From an uncultured Pontibacter sp. (GTDB lineage Bacteria; Bacteroidota; Bacteroidia; Cytophagales; Hymenobacteraceae), in the NCBI GenBank assembly GCA_947499125.1, contig CANMMP010000010.1:1-49153 (forward strand): a DNA stretch of 49,153 nt, in the 5' to 3' direction. Made by a program: the position numbers and the translations under genes. A model generated the notes under the pieces. The model had not been told where the DNA came from and did no database searches. It saw nothing but the letters and a program-made list of their open reading frames with translations. Shown here piece by piece: positions 18,858 through 26,797 of this stretch; position 1 is the first letter of the stretch; each line of letters starts with the position of its first letter.

Positions 18858-21686
18858 ATGTCAGATAATACAAATTCAATCAAAGGTGAACAGCTAACAT
18901 TCTTCCAATTATTTAAAGAGAAGAAATACGACATAGAGGTTCCTATCATACAGCGTGATTATGCACAAGGAAGAAAAGAGTCCCGGGAGATCCGTAACCA
19001 GTTCTTAGATACACTTGAGTACCACTTAAGGGCGGGGGAAAGAATCGACCTTGATTTCGTTTATGGAAGCTTGAGAAATAATAGAACAGTTAAGTTCATT
19101 CCATTGGATGGACAGCAGCGCTTAACAACGTTGTTCCTTCTTCATTGGTACCTGGCAAACAAGGATAACAGTTTTCAGGATTTTGAAGATTGTTTCGTTA
19201 ATGATCAGGGCCATTCCCGTTTTGCTTATGAGATACGCTCCAGCTCTAAAGAGTTCTGCGACAGCTTAGCAACATACAAAATTGATCTTCATAATTTACT
19301 GGAAGCAGATCATAAAAAGAGCAATAGCCTATCCAAGACCATCAGAGATCTAAACTGGTATTACTTAGCTTGGGATAATGACCCTACCATCAAGGCCATG
19401 CTTACTATGTTAGATTCTATCCATAATAAGTTCTTTGGTGCTATCGGCTTATTCAACAAGCTGACAAATATTCAGAATCCTGTTATCACTTTCCAATTCT
19501 TAAACCTGGATGAGTTTAAGCTAACAGACGACCTGTATATAAAAATGAACTCCCGTGGAAAGCAATTGACTCCGTTTGAAAACTTTAAGGCAAAGTTTGA
19601 GCTGTTCATAAAGAAAACAAAGTTTAGTACAAGTCCATCTTACAAGTTATCCTTTGGATCTCAAGCTTTGGATGTAACAGTACATGAATATTTCGCTCAT
19701 AAGATCGATACTACTTGGGCGAACCTTTTCTGGTCTTACAGGGACAGAACTTTAAACCTTTTCGATGATCAGTTGATGAACTTCATCAGAGTAGTTGCTA
19801 CCAATCATTTCGCAGCTGAAAAGGATGATAAAAAGCTTGATAAACTTAAGGTTTTACTTGGTAAGGATCCTGAGAAGAAAGAAGAGTCTGCTAAACCGAT
19901 CTCATTCTACCAGTACAATGAAATTGAGGCTTTAGATGAAAATCTGATCCTTAACCTTATCTCTATCCTTGACCTAATTAGTAATGGAGATGACAAGATC
20001 AAATCTTATCTATCTGATAGGACACATTATGATGAAAGTAGCGTCTTTGAAGAGGTTTTAAATAACAGTTTAAACTATACTCAGCGAATTAATTTCTATG
20101 CGTTTTACTATTACTTAATTTACAACGATTCTGCTAATGGGCTTCAGGAGTGGATGCGGGTTATCCATAATTTATCCGAAAACACCATCTACAACAGTGC
20201 TGTTGACTTTGCTAGATCCATAAAATCAGTAAAATCCCTGCTGCCTTACAGTTCAGACATTCTCAACTATCTGGCATCACGCAGCAGCAAAGACATCAAA
20301 GGTTTCTTAGACATTCAGGTAACCGAAGAAATAATTAAAGCCTGCCTGATCTTGAAAGATACCGTCTGGGAAGATGCCATCTCAACGGCTGAAAACCATC
20401 CCTATTTCAAAGGTCAGATAGGATTCATTTTGAGCTTTGCAGGTATACAAGCATATTATAATAACAATAATGCCTGTAATTGGAATGATGGTGAGAATGC
20501 AAAATTCTTTGCCGCTTTCAATGATTATGCTGATAAAGCAGCGGCTGCATTCAGCAAGGAAGGGGTAGTTGCTTCACATGAACACATCTGGGAGCGGGCT
20601 TTGCTTTCTAAGGGGGACTATCTATTAAGCAAAAACGGGAACTTCAGCTTCTTGATAAATGCAGACAGGGATATAAGTTGGAAACGTTTGCTGAGAGATG
20701 GCAATGAGGGTAAAAGAAAATATATCCGTGAGTTATTTGATGACCCTAATTTTAATTCAAATAACGTAGCTAATTCTTTAAGTACGATTATCAATCAAGC
20801 AGACGTTCAGGACTGGAGAAAGTACTTCATTGAGTCAACTGCAATACTTAGTTTCTTAGGTCCTAAAAGATACATCAGATGGAATTCGCCAGATAGTATT
20901 TTTCTCTTAGAAAGACAGCGCATGAGTGGTAAACACGTTGAATACTATTCCTATGCTTATTACTTAGAGAACTTAAAAGGAAAGCGTTTTCTTCCTTTCA
21001 GCGAAACAAGGTATCATTTTGTGAGTGGGGAAGAAGAAAGTCCATATGCTGTCATTGATTCTTGGAACTTCCAGGGGGATTTCAGATATGCCATTAATAT
21101 CTATTACTCAACCAACCTAATGTTTAAGGTGAAATTCTTCAATAGGAAGAAAGGTATTATTGCTACAGAGGTTACTGATATACTGAAAGCAAATGGTTTT
21201 AACGCTGAAGACAACTATTTTACTGTTTCAAAAGCATCCACTGAGTTAAATGGATTCATCACTTCGCTTTGTGATTCATTCCAAAATTTAGCTGGGCAAA
21301 CTAATGGAACAGATGGAATAGATAATGCAGTTGCATCAACCCCATTCCCACCTTCTCCAGGTACAGGGTCATTAGTGTATAATATTGGCCAATTCAATAG
21401 TAACTTTGACTTTACTACTTTTGTAACCAAGGAATTAAGGGATAAACTTAAGGGATTAGGACTGACAGATAAGATTAGGGTGGTGCAATGTGGTGAAAAT
21501 GGTAATGGCAATTATAGTTGGGTCTATCTTAGACCTATTACTGATCATAAACCTACCACACAGGTTATTCCAAATGGCTCCAATCATACGTCAGATTCAA
21601 TGTCTCTTTTGAATGAATTCGAGGACATTCTTAATTCATTAGACAAGAAGATTGAATCACAACGGAATGAAATGGGACTGCAATAA
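18858..21686 (+). CDS. Second DUF262 protein, partner of the preceding gene
   Basis: A 942-residue protein with a DUF262 N-terminal domain: VPIIQRDYAQG near residue 33, FIPLDGQQRLTT near residue 81, and the later LTDDLYIKMNSRGKQLTPFENFKAKFE region typical of the fold. The long C-terminal region (about residues 300-942) shows no nuclease or other motif that I can name, so it may be a binding or scaffold half paired with the nuclease-bearing neighbour. It starts 13 bases after that gene, so the two are one operon. Tandem DUF262 genes are common in defence islands, but the mechanism of the pair is not established. Confidence 0.75.
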   Translation: MSDNTNSIKGEQLTFFQLFKEKKYDIEVPIIQRDYAQGRKESREIRNQFLDTLEYHLRAGERIDLDFVYGSLRNNRTVKFIPLDGQQRLTTLFLLHWYLANKDNSFQDFEDCFVNDQGHSRFAYEIRSSSKEFCDSLATYKIDLHNLLEADHKKSNSLSKTIRDLNWYYLAWDNDPTIKAMLTMLDSIHNKFFGAIGLFNKLTNIQNPVITFQFLNLDEFKLTDDLYIKMNSRGKQLTPFENFKAKFELFIKKTKFSTSPSYKLSFGSQALDVTVHEYFAHKIDTTWANLFWSYRDRTLNLFDDQLMNFIRVVATNHFAAEKDDKKLDKLKVLLGKDPEKKEESAKPISFYQYNEIEALDENLILNLISILDLISNGDDKIKSYLSDRTHYDESSVFEEVLNNSLNYTQRINFYAFYYYLIYNDSANGLQEWMRVIHNLSENTIYNSAVDFARSIKSVKSLLPYSSDILNYLASRSSKDIKGFLDIQVTEEIIKACLILKDTVWEDAISTAENHPYFKGQIGFILSFAGIQAYYNNNNACNWNDGENAKFFAAFNDYADKAAAAFSKEGVVASHEHIWERALLSKGDYLLSKNGNFSFLINADRDISWKRLLRDGNEGKRKYIRELFDDPNFNSNNVANSLSTIINQADVQDWRKYFIESTAILSFLGPKRYIRWNSPDSIFLLERQRMSGKHVEYYSYAYYLENLKGKRFLPFSETRYHFVSGEEESPYAVIDSWNFQGDFRYAINIYYSTNLMFKVKFFNRKKGIIATEVTDILKANGFNAEDNYFTVSKASTELNGFITSLCDSFQNLAGQTNGTDGIDNAVASTPFPPSPGTGSLVYNIGQFNSNFDFTTFVTKELRDKLKGLGLTDKIRVVQCGENGNGNYSWVYLRPITDHKPTTQVIPNGSNHTSDSMSLLNEFEDILNSLDKKIESQRNEMGLQ

Positions 21687-21771
21687 CTCATAGATTAAAT
21701 CTCCTATAGGTCAAACTACTTTTATAGCTATTAGGTTGATGGGCTTTAGCCCCACATAAACTAAAAGAGCT

Positions 21772-21819
21772 CCAATAATAAAGCCCATGTTAGAAGTATA
21801 ACATGGGCTTTATTATTGG
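21772..21819. terminator. Bidirectional intrinsic terminator
   Basis: A perfect 21-bp stem, 21772-21792 pairing with 21799-21819, loop GAAGTA. The outer TTATTATTGG and CCAATAATAA give a T-rich tail on both strands. It lies between the end of the DUF262 pair and the end of hicB, which face each other. Confidence 0.85.
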
Positions 21820-21828
21820 ACGATGAAC

Positions 21829-22230
21829 CTATGATAATTGTACAGACATCAATTCTTTCCCAAATTCATGTAATGCATTTTCAATTTTCTTTACTTGAGG
21901 TTGACGTGGCTTTTTTAAGCCGCTGGCATAGTGTTGTAATTGTTTTTGATTTATTCCAGTCATACGCTCTAGAGCAGAATTTGGAATTATCCTTTTGAAG
22001 TAATTAAGCAGACTTACCACATCATACTTAAATACTAATTTATAATCTCCCTTTAATTCGTTTGGAATATTATCTTCTGTATTATATTCTTTTAAAAGTC
22101 GAATAGCATCTTCAATAGACTTTCTAGCTTCTAATACAGTTTCACCTCCCCCATAGATACCTGGTACATCTGCCGCGTAGGCAGTGTACAGGTCATCTGT
22201 TTTCTCAATAATAATTTTTATTTCTTTCAT
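21829..22230 (-). CDS. hicB: HicB-type antitoxin
   Basis: A 133-residue antitoxin. The N-terminal half has the partial RNase H-like HicB fold, with YTAYAADVPGIYGGGETVLEARKSIEDA. The C-terminal half, ending around INQKQLQHYASGLKKPRQ, looks like a helix-turn-helix and probably binds the operator. HicB neutralises the HicA RNA-cutting toxin. The gene follows hicA by 25 bases on the minus strand, so the toxin comes first in the operon. On a plasmid this module kills or arrests plasmid-free daughter cells. Confidence 0.92.
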   Translation of the reverse strand: MKEIKIIIEKTDDLYTAYAADVPGIYGGGETVLEARKSIEDAIRLLKEYNTEDNIPNELKGDYKLVFKYDVVSLLNYFKRIIPNSALERMTGINQKQLQHYASGLKKPRQPQVKKIENALHEFGKELMSVQLS

Positions 22231-22255
22231 GGCCTTGCTACTTATTACTTTCTAT

Positions 22256-22438
22256 CTATTTAGTAAGTCCTAGGTCCTTCTTTATTTTTAACTCTATTCC
22301 TTTACCCACTTCTTTTGCTCCGTGAAAGGGCACTGGGTAAGTTCTTCCATATTTTTCATAAATGTAATGGCTCCCATCTGTTCGAATATGTATCCATCCG
22401 TTCCGCTTAATCAGGCGGTGCAGCTCCGATGACTTCAT
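22256..22438 (-). CDS. hicA: HicA-type mRNA interferase toxin
   Basis: A 60-residue toxin with the usual HicA signature: MKSSELHRLIKRNGW, then TDGSHYIYEK with the catalytic His, then VPFHGAKEVGKG and a C-terminal basic IKKDLGL. HicA cleaves mRNA in a double-stranded RNA-binding-like fold. First gene of a hicAB pair. Confidence 0.94.
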   Translation of the reverse strand: MKSSELHRLIKRNGWIHIRTDGSHYIYEKYGRTYPVPFHGAKEVGKGIELKIKKDLGLTK

Positions 22439-22462
22439 TAAGGTATATCTCTGATCACCTTA

Positions 22463-22487
22463 CAAAGGTAGTAATTATACTACCTTT
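22463..22487 (-). promoter_or_regulatory. hicAB promoter with overlapping operator
   Basis: On the minus strand TACCTTTG (22470-22463) is a perfect TAnnTTTG -7 element. It is covered by a 24-base palindrome, AAAGGTAGTA (22464-22473) and TACTACCTTT (22478-22487), an obvious binding site for the HicB helix-turn-helix. The start of hicA lies 25 bases downstream of the -7 element. Confidence 0.65.
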
Positions 22488-22837
22488 TATCAAGAAGGGT
22501 TTCAAGTTTTTATTCAAATGACTTTTGATTGCAGGGAGCCACTATACTCTACCTAGATAATAAGCCAAAATGATACATGATGAACTATAGATTGATTTCT
22601 AGACAAGTTAGAATCCATTTGTCTAAGGAGTTCGGCGATATACATGCTGGACTGAGAATTACATTTTCATACATGCCTCTTATACTCATATAACCTTGGT
22701 TGTATGTACTCTGTCAGCGCATTGGTTTAGTATATTGCTTCGTAGCCGCTTCAACTGATGGTCGCAAGCTTTATTGATTAAGGCGATTAAATTTTCTCTT
22801 TATCTTAATTTTAAAGTACAGAATTCTTTACTCATTG

Positions 22838-22883
22838 AAGCTATAACATTTTACAAACGTGCGTTTATAAAATGTTATAGCTA
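22838..22883. repeat. Near-perfect palindrome upstream of the resolvase gene
   Basis: AGCTATAACATTTTACAAAC (22839-22858) faces GTTTATAAAATGTTATAGCT (22863-22882) with one mismatch; the inner CG bases extend pairing to leave a TG centre. It is 42 bases upstream of the serine recombinase start. Such a site could be the resolvase's crossover site or operator. Confidence 0.7.
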
Positions 22884-22924
22884 TATTCGCATACTAAGAT
22901 TAATAGATAAAGCGATTGTAGAGG

Positions 22925-23611
22925 ATGAAATATGTGGCTTATTATCGGGTCTCCACTAAGAAGCAGGGACAAAGCGGTCTGGGATTAGAGTCCCAACGAG
23001 ACATGGTCACCCGGTACCTAAAAAATGGTGATTCTCTACTTGCTGAGTTTATTGAAGTAGAAAGCGGTAAAAGGAATGATCGTCCAGAACTCGAATCCGC
23101 AATTGCCTTGGCTAAGCAGCACCAAGCTCAACTCTTGATCGCTAAGCTAGATCGCTTAAGTCGTAACGCCGGCTTCATCTTTCGATTACGTGATAGTCAT
23201 GTAGACTTTTTAGCTGTTGATATGCCCGATGCTAATACCCTAACCATTGGTATCTTCGCTGTATTGGCGCAGCATGAACGAGAGTTGATCAGTTCCAGAA
23301 CCAGAGCCGCTCTGCAACAAAAGAAGTTACAGGGCTTTACTTTAGGTACCCCAAAAAATTTAGATAACCTGGCTAGAGTAAAAGGATTACAAGTAAGACA
23401 ACTTAATGCCCTTGGTCACAAAGCCAACAGACAAGCAACTGAGCTGATACAGATGTACAGGGAAAAGAGCATGACCTATAAGGAGATCGCAGAGAGATTA
23501 AACAACCATGGGTTCACCACCCGAAGAGGGAAAAAGTTTTATGCTATCACTGTACAACGGCTGCATATCCGTCAGATGCAATGCCAGGAACTACAACCTG
23601 GATTAGCATAG
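22925..23611 (+). CDS. Serine recombinase (resolvase/invertase family)
   Basis: A 228-residue small serine recombinase. The catalytic Ser10 is in YRVSTKKQGQSG, followed by AKLDRLSRNAGF and IGIFAVLAQHERELISSRT, and a C-terminal helix-turn-helix in SMTYKEIAERLNNHGFTTRRG. On plasmids such enzymes usually resolve multimers to keep copies separable; they also invert segments or help transposons. No transposase or terminal repeats are nearby, so multimer resolution is the likely role. The 46-base palindrome just upstream is a candidate binding site. Confidence 0.9.
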   Translation: MKYVAYYRVSTKKQGQSGLGLESQRDMVTRYLKNGDSLLAEFIEVESGKRNDRPELESAIALAKQHQAQLLIAKLDRLSRNAGFIFRLRDSHVDFLAVDMPDANTLTIGIFAVLAQHERELISSRTRAALQQKKLQGFTLGTPKNLDNLARVKGLQVRQLNALGHKANRQATELIQMYREKSMTYKEIAERLNNHGFTTRRGKKFYAITVQRLHIRQMQCQELQPGLA

Positions 23612-24100
23612 CAGGTATGGTGAACAATATGCAGTACCCAATGAAAATAGTTAATCACATGATAAACCAGTAATCACGTAAATTGCTATTTATTAGATAC
23701 ATACAAAAACTATCTTCTTATATAATCATACAAGCCATAGTAAGCTACTTAAAGGGGTACTTTATATAAATACCCCCCTTCCTAAAATAAGCACCCCCGG
23801 TGACTTTTTATGTTCGCCTACTATAAGGGGAGAGACACTTGTAAACCACCCCCGGTCCTACATTTTTCCAAATCAAAACATTTGACCAGAATTGTTCTTT
23901 TACCCTTCCTTATAATTTGTTTCCTTTCCTATGTTCTGTGTAGTCCGGGTGGCATCAACTCGAAATCGAAATCAAAAGTGAGCACCTTAATTTAAGCATT
24001 CCTTCCAGAGGCATAAGTGTATTTTATAGGGAGGCGTACTCCATTTACAGCTATTCTTAAATGCGCACTATTAGTGCTTATTTCTCCTTTTTACATAACT

Positions 24101-24135
24101 GTTGTTTTACTTACTGTAGTAAACTATAGTACGAG
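24101..24135. repeat. 35-base direct repeat, copy 1
   Basis: Begins GTTGTTTTACTT and ends CTATAGTACGAG; 33 of 35 bases match 24342-24376. Its core, ACTGTAGTAAACTATAGT, is an imperfect palindrome (14 of 18 positions), so a dimeric protein may bind it. A shorter related core lies near 24684-24702. Confidence 0.75.
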
Positions 24136-24341
24136 TGATTTAAGGGACAACCTATAAGCTAATCAATTAAGACTTACCACAAGTTGAACCGACTGTAACC
24201 CCATAAGGTCAGGTGATCTTTTAAAAGCAAAAAACTGGTTACTGGTTGAGTTGAATATCTATATTCTATAATAGTCTGTGTAAAGGGAAGACTCATACCT
24301 GAACTCACAGGAAACTCTAAAAATCAGAATATTTCCTGCAA

Positions 24342-24376
24342 GTTGTTTTACTTATTGTAGTAGACTATAGTACGAG
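24342..24376. repeat. 35-base direct repeat, copy 2
   Basis: Two mismatches to 24101-24135, and 241 bases from it start to start. The spacing is not that of tight iterons; partition or recombination sites are possible. Confidence 0.75.
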
Positions 24377-24948
24377 AGCCTTTGCTGTTATTATCAGTGA
24401 TCTGTTTCATCTAAAAATGTGCGTATATCGGCAGCTTACACACCAACTTTTAAGATCAAATTAACTTCCATAACTGAGATCCATTAGAGCTTAACCACAC
24501 AACTTTATTCCCCTTCATATTTTTTTGATTTTTTTAGGTACAGAAGTATTTATCCTTTGAACTGTATTATACCATTGGAGAAGTTATCTGCCACTTTCAA
24601 CTAATATGTATAGTGTTAAATCTCATTAAAAGTAGAAATCTTAATTCAATTTTTTCTTTGTTTGATTTCTTCCTTTAAAGTAGTTTACTGTAGTAGCTAT
24701 AATTTAAGATTAACTTATTATTGAAAGAAATAAAATAATCGCCTAATACCAAGAACCAGCCTATTACCATTACCTGCGGCTAGTAGTAAATACTTGCAAG
24801 TGCTCAATAAGGTAATCTAATTTGTCTGCTTAATAATATAACCCCCTGCCAGTACATAACTCATTTAGCTTCATTCCGTTATCTTATTTTAATAATAAAG
24901 AAGAAGCAAATTGCAACCTACTAATAACCAATGCTTTATTAGCTCATC

Positions 24949-24992
24949 TTTTTCCCATATTGGAAACTATTTTTTCCCATTTTGGAAACTAT
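24949..24992. repeat. Two tandem 22-base repeats upstream of the RepL-like gene
   Basis: 24949-24970 and 24971-24992 differ at one base; each reads TTTTTCCCAT then TTGGAAACTAT with one variable base. They end 52 bases before the GTG at 25045. A 22-base period puts both on the same DNA face, as in iterons or an operator. A related AGAAACTAT...TTCCCAT string occurs at 29625-29643 in the other origin. Confidence 0.7.
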
Positions 24993-25044
24993 AAATTAAG
25001 AATATAAGTACTCTTAAACATCCAAATATTTAAGTTGTATTTCT

Positions 25045-25611
25045 GTGCCAGAAAAATTGAAAATTGAAAGCCTTAATACCCTAAAAAGAGAAGAAAAAAA
25101 TAAACTATCTGACTTTCCTAAGAATGAAGTAAACCCATACTTATACAAAGCATTTACCAAATTAGGTCGTAAGAAACAACATTATAAAGTTAATTCTGAA
25201 GAGCCAGCTTTTGTTATAATGTTAGGAAATGATGAAGCAAATTTTAAGAATATAACAGGCCTAGAAACTGAAAGTAATGAACTGATCGACCGTGAAAGGT
25301 TTATCAAATTCTTTATTCCAAACCTATCATACTTTAACAACTTACCTGGTGCAGCCTATCGAATCTTTTTCTCTTATATTCTGCCAAATCTTCGGAAGGA
25401 TTCTGATCAAGTAGAGTTTAATATTGCTAAATGTAAGAAAATGACAAATTACAGTAGTGTCAAGGATATCTATAAAGGATTAAGCTCTCTTCTTAAAGTA
25501 AATATCATAGCCCGAGGTTACAATAATATTTACTACATCAATCCTACTATCGTCTTTAATGGAGATCGAAGAAAACTTGCTCAAGGGAGCAGCTCAAAGA
25601 ATTTGAATTAG
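25045..25611 (+). CDS. RepL-like replication/maintenance protein
   Basis: A 188-residue protein. The C-terminal part ending in KGLSSLLKVNIIARGYNN followed by IYYINPTIVFNGDRRK is like the winged helix of RepL-type plasmid replication proteins, in which a Leu/Ile-rich helix is followed by YxINPxxxFNGDR. No other catalytic motif is visible. The start is a GTG; no in-frame ATG exists before the conserved part. Tandem repeats upstream suit an initiator-binding site. It sits close to, and converges with, a Rep_3 gene. The family call is moderate, because the N-terminal 90 residues are unfamiliar. Confidence 0.6.
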   Translation: MPEKLKIESLNTLKREEKNKLSDFPKNEVNPYLYKAFTKLGRKKQHYKVNSEEPAFVIMLGNDEANFKNITGLETESNELIDRERFIKFFIPNLSYFNNLPGAAYRIFFSYILPNLRKDSDQVEFNIAKCKKMTNYSSVKDIYKGLSSLLKVNIIARGYNNIYYINPTIVFNGDRRKLAQGSSSKNLN

Positions 25612-25617
25612 TAAGCT

Positions 25618-26352
25618 CTAAAATAATACTAGCTGTGATGAAGGCTTAGTCTGCTGAATATGTAGTTTGCATGAAGTTACATTCAAAGTTATGTGTGTAA
25701 CCATTCGCTTATGTCTGTATTCTTTATAACGTATGTCTAAAAGTCCCTTATCTCTAATTGCTAAAATTGCCTGATCCAAGACTCTGGTTTTAAAGTCATA
25801 ATAGCGTTCATACTCTGCGTCTTTATGACGATATTTCCGCACACCAAGCATAACCTCTCTTAAGGCCTCCACTGTTACTTCAACTTTGCCTTTGTTCTCA
25901 TATTCCCGAAGGAACCAAAACATCCGCTGAGAATGACTGTGATGCAACATTAAAAACCGAGCAATCTCTTCAATAGAATATCTACAAGTAAGATCGTACA
26001 ACTCCTGTATCACATAAGGTGAGAAAAGTGCTTCAATAGAACTAGTATCAGAATACTTTACATACTGAAATATTGGATAGAAACCCAGACTTCTTCTATT
26101 TAGTCCAGGTTTTGTAAGCCGCTTTGCAGCAAGCTCGTTGAGTGCCTCCTCTAGCAAGAAGTAATGGTCCTGTTTTGGGTCATCACCTAAAATTTCTTCT
26201 ACATCTATAAGTATTGGAACACATTGAACTTCATTCTGAACACCACTTAGTAACCTGGTAAATATCTTAACCTGTAAGTGATCTAAACCAAAATCAGAAT
26301 GAGCAAAAATAGAATTTAATGTAGGTGTACTCTCTAAAGACAGGACTTTCAT
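25618..26352 (-). CDS. Rep_3 (RepB) family replication initiator, short form
   Basis: A 244-residue winged-helix initiator. The N-terminal IFAHSDFGLDHLQVKIFTRLL resembles the opening of the 361-residue initiator at 30420 (NLVRSDLAFSTLEAKVFTRLLE). Later IEEIARFLMLHHSHSQRMFWFLREYE and VTVEALREVMLG match the two winged helices of the family. It is shorter than most Rep_3 proteins at the C-terminus. An A/T palindrome starts 11 bases upstream. It may be a second replicon or a control protein; both are inference. Confidence 0.8.
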   Translation of the reverse strand: MKVLSLESTPTLNSIFAHSDFGLDHLQVKIFTRLLSGVQNEVQCVPILIDVEEILGDDPKQDHYFLLEEALNELAAKRLTKPGLNRRSLGFYPIFQYVKYSDTSSIEALFSPYVIQELYDLTCRYSIEEIARFLMLHHSHSQRMFWFLREYENKGKVEVTVEALREVMLGVRKYRHKDAEYERYYDFKTRVLDQAILAIRDKGLLDIRYKEYRHKRMVTHITLNVTSCKLHIQQTKPSSQLVLF

Positions 26353-26362
26353 AGGCTCAGTA

Positions 26363-26382
26363 TATTATATTACAATATAATA
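26363..26382. promoter_or_regulatory. Palindromic operator candidate upstream of the short Rep_3 gene
   Basis: TATTATATT-AC-AATATAATA is a perfect 20-base palindrome 11 bases before the ATG (26352 on the minus strand). Rep_3 dimers often repress their own gene at such sites. The AT-rich context makes chance possible. Confidence 0.5.
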
Positions 26383-26604
26383 AAAAAGCCATTACAATGC
26401 TATTTATTCAATAAATACAGAGCTTCTAAAATGCTCTAAAAGAAAATCCAGAACGCAGTTTAAATATTGCGCGTTGGTATTTTACTGCGTTTACTTACTT
26501 CAGGTATTGGACTCTTCATAAGCAATTGGCACCCTTACTAACACATTAACTTTATAAATAGTCAGCGCCCTCCTATTCAAGAAAAAGGACATAATTTATA
26601 TAAC

Positions 26605-26710
26605 TGCTGCCCATACCTTTTCAGCTATCAAGTATGGGATTAACAGTAACGCCACATTATCCCAATGTAGTCCCAAGAAAGCCCACTGGAATCCAGTGGG
26701 CTTTCTTTTT
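26605..26710 (+). ncRNA. Possible small RNA ending in a strong terminator
   Basis: The terminator at 26675-26707 has no plus-strand gene before it for over 1 kb, because the preceding gene runs on the minus strand. The sequence just upstream folds: CCCATAC (26610-26616) with GTATGGG (26632-26638), and ACATT with AATGT (26654-26668). A short plus-strand transcript is therefore likely, perhaps one controlling the adjacent rep gene. The start is a guess and no promoter was located. Confidence 0.4.
26675..26707 (+). terminator. Strong intrinsic terminator
   Basis: Arms AAGAAAGCCCACTGGA (26675-26690) and TCCAGTGGGCTTTCTT (26692-26707) are perfectly complementary; in practice the GGAATCC centre forms the loop. 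The T-rich tail TTTCTTTTT is on the plus strand. Confidence 0.85.
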
Positions 26711-26797
26711 AGCCAAATTAAAGTGTCAGAGAACAATTCCTGTAACGCTTTACTCCCCATACCTCCTTACAAAATTTCAAATTAACCTCTATTTCCA

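Larger units (their letters stand above)
22439..22924. other. 486-base gap between hicA and the resolvase
   Basis: Contains the hicAB promoter and operator (22463-22487) and the long palindrome 22838-22883. The centre, 22500-22830, shows no gene or clear repeat. A plausible res site of the serine recombinase would be expected in this gap. Confidence 0.5.
23612..25044. other. 1.4-kb gene-poor region, possible replication or partition site
   Basis: No convincing gene. It holds two 35-base near-identical direct repeats (24101-24135, 24342-24376), a third partial copy near 24684, two CACCCCCGGT boxes (around 23790 and 23846), a pair of tandem 22-base repeats (24949-24992) and mostly AT-rich sequence. 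A 61-codon frame at 23810-23995 contains a hydrophobic stretch but no other support. The layout suggests a cis-acting region serving the RepL-like gene at 25045. Confidence 0.5.
26353..26797. other. 445-base gap with Rep operator, hairpins and a terminator
   Basis: Between two divergent genes. Contains the palindrome 26363-26382, ACGCAGT and ACTGCGT boxes spaced about 25 bases apart near 26454 and 26491, and the terminator 26675-26707 with possible structured sequence before it. No protein-coding frame is convincing. Confidence 0.5.

Noticed and set aside
22774..22959. 61-codon plus-strand frame overlapping the resolvase start
   Set aside because: Overlaps the palindrome and the resolvase in another frame and has no recognisable features.
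22925..23611. Serine recombinase as part of a transposon
   Set aside because: No transposase, terminal inverted repeats or target duplications were found nearby.
23810..23995. 61-codon plus-strand frame with a hydrophobic stretch
   Set aside because: Could be a small membrane protein, but there is no start context, neighbour or repeat evidence; not supported enough to call.
24101..24376. 35-base repeats considered as CRISPR repeats
   Set aside because: Only two copies 241 bases apart with 2 mismatches; spacing is wrong for CRISPR.
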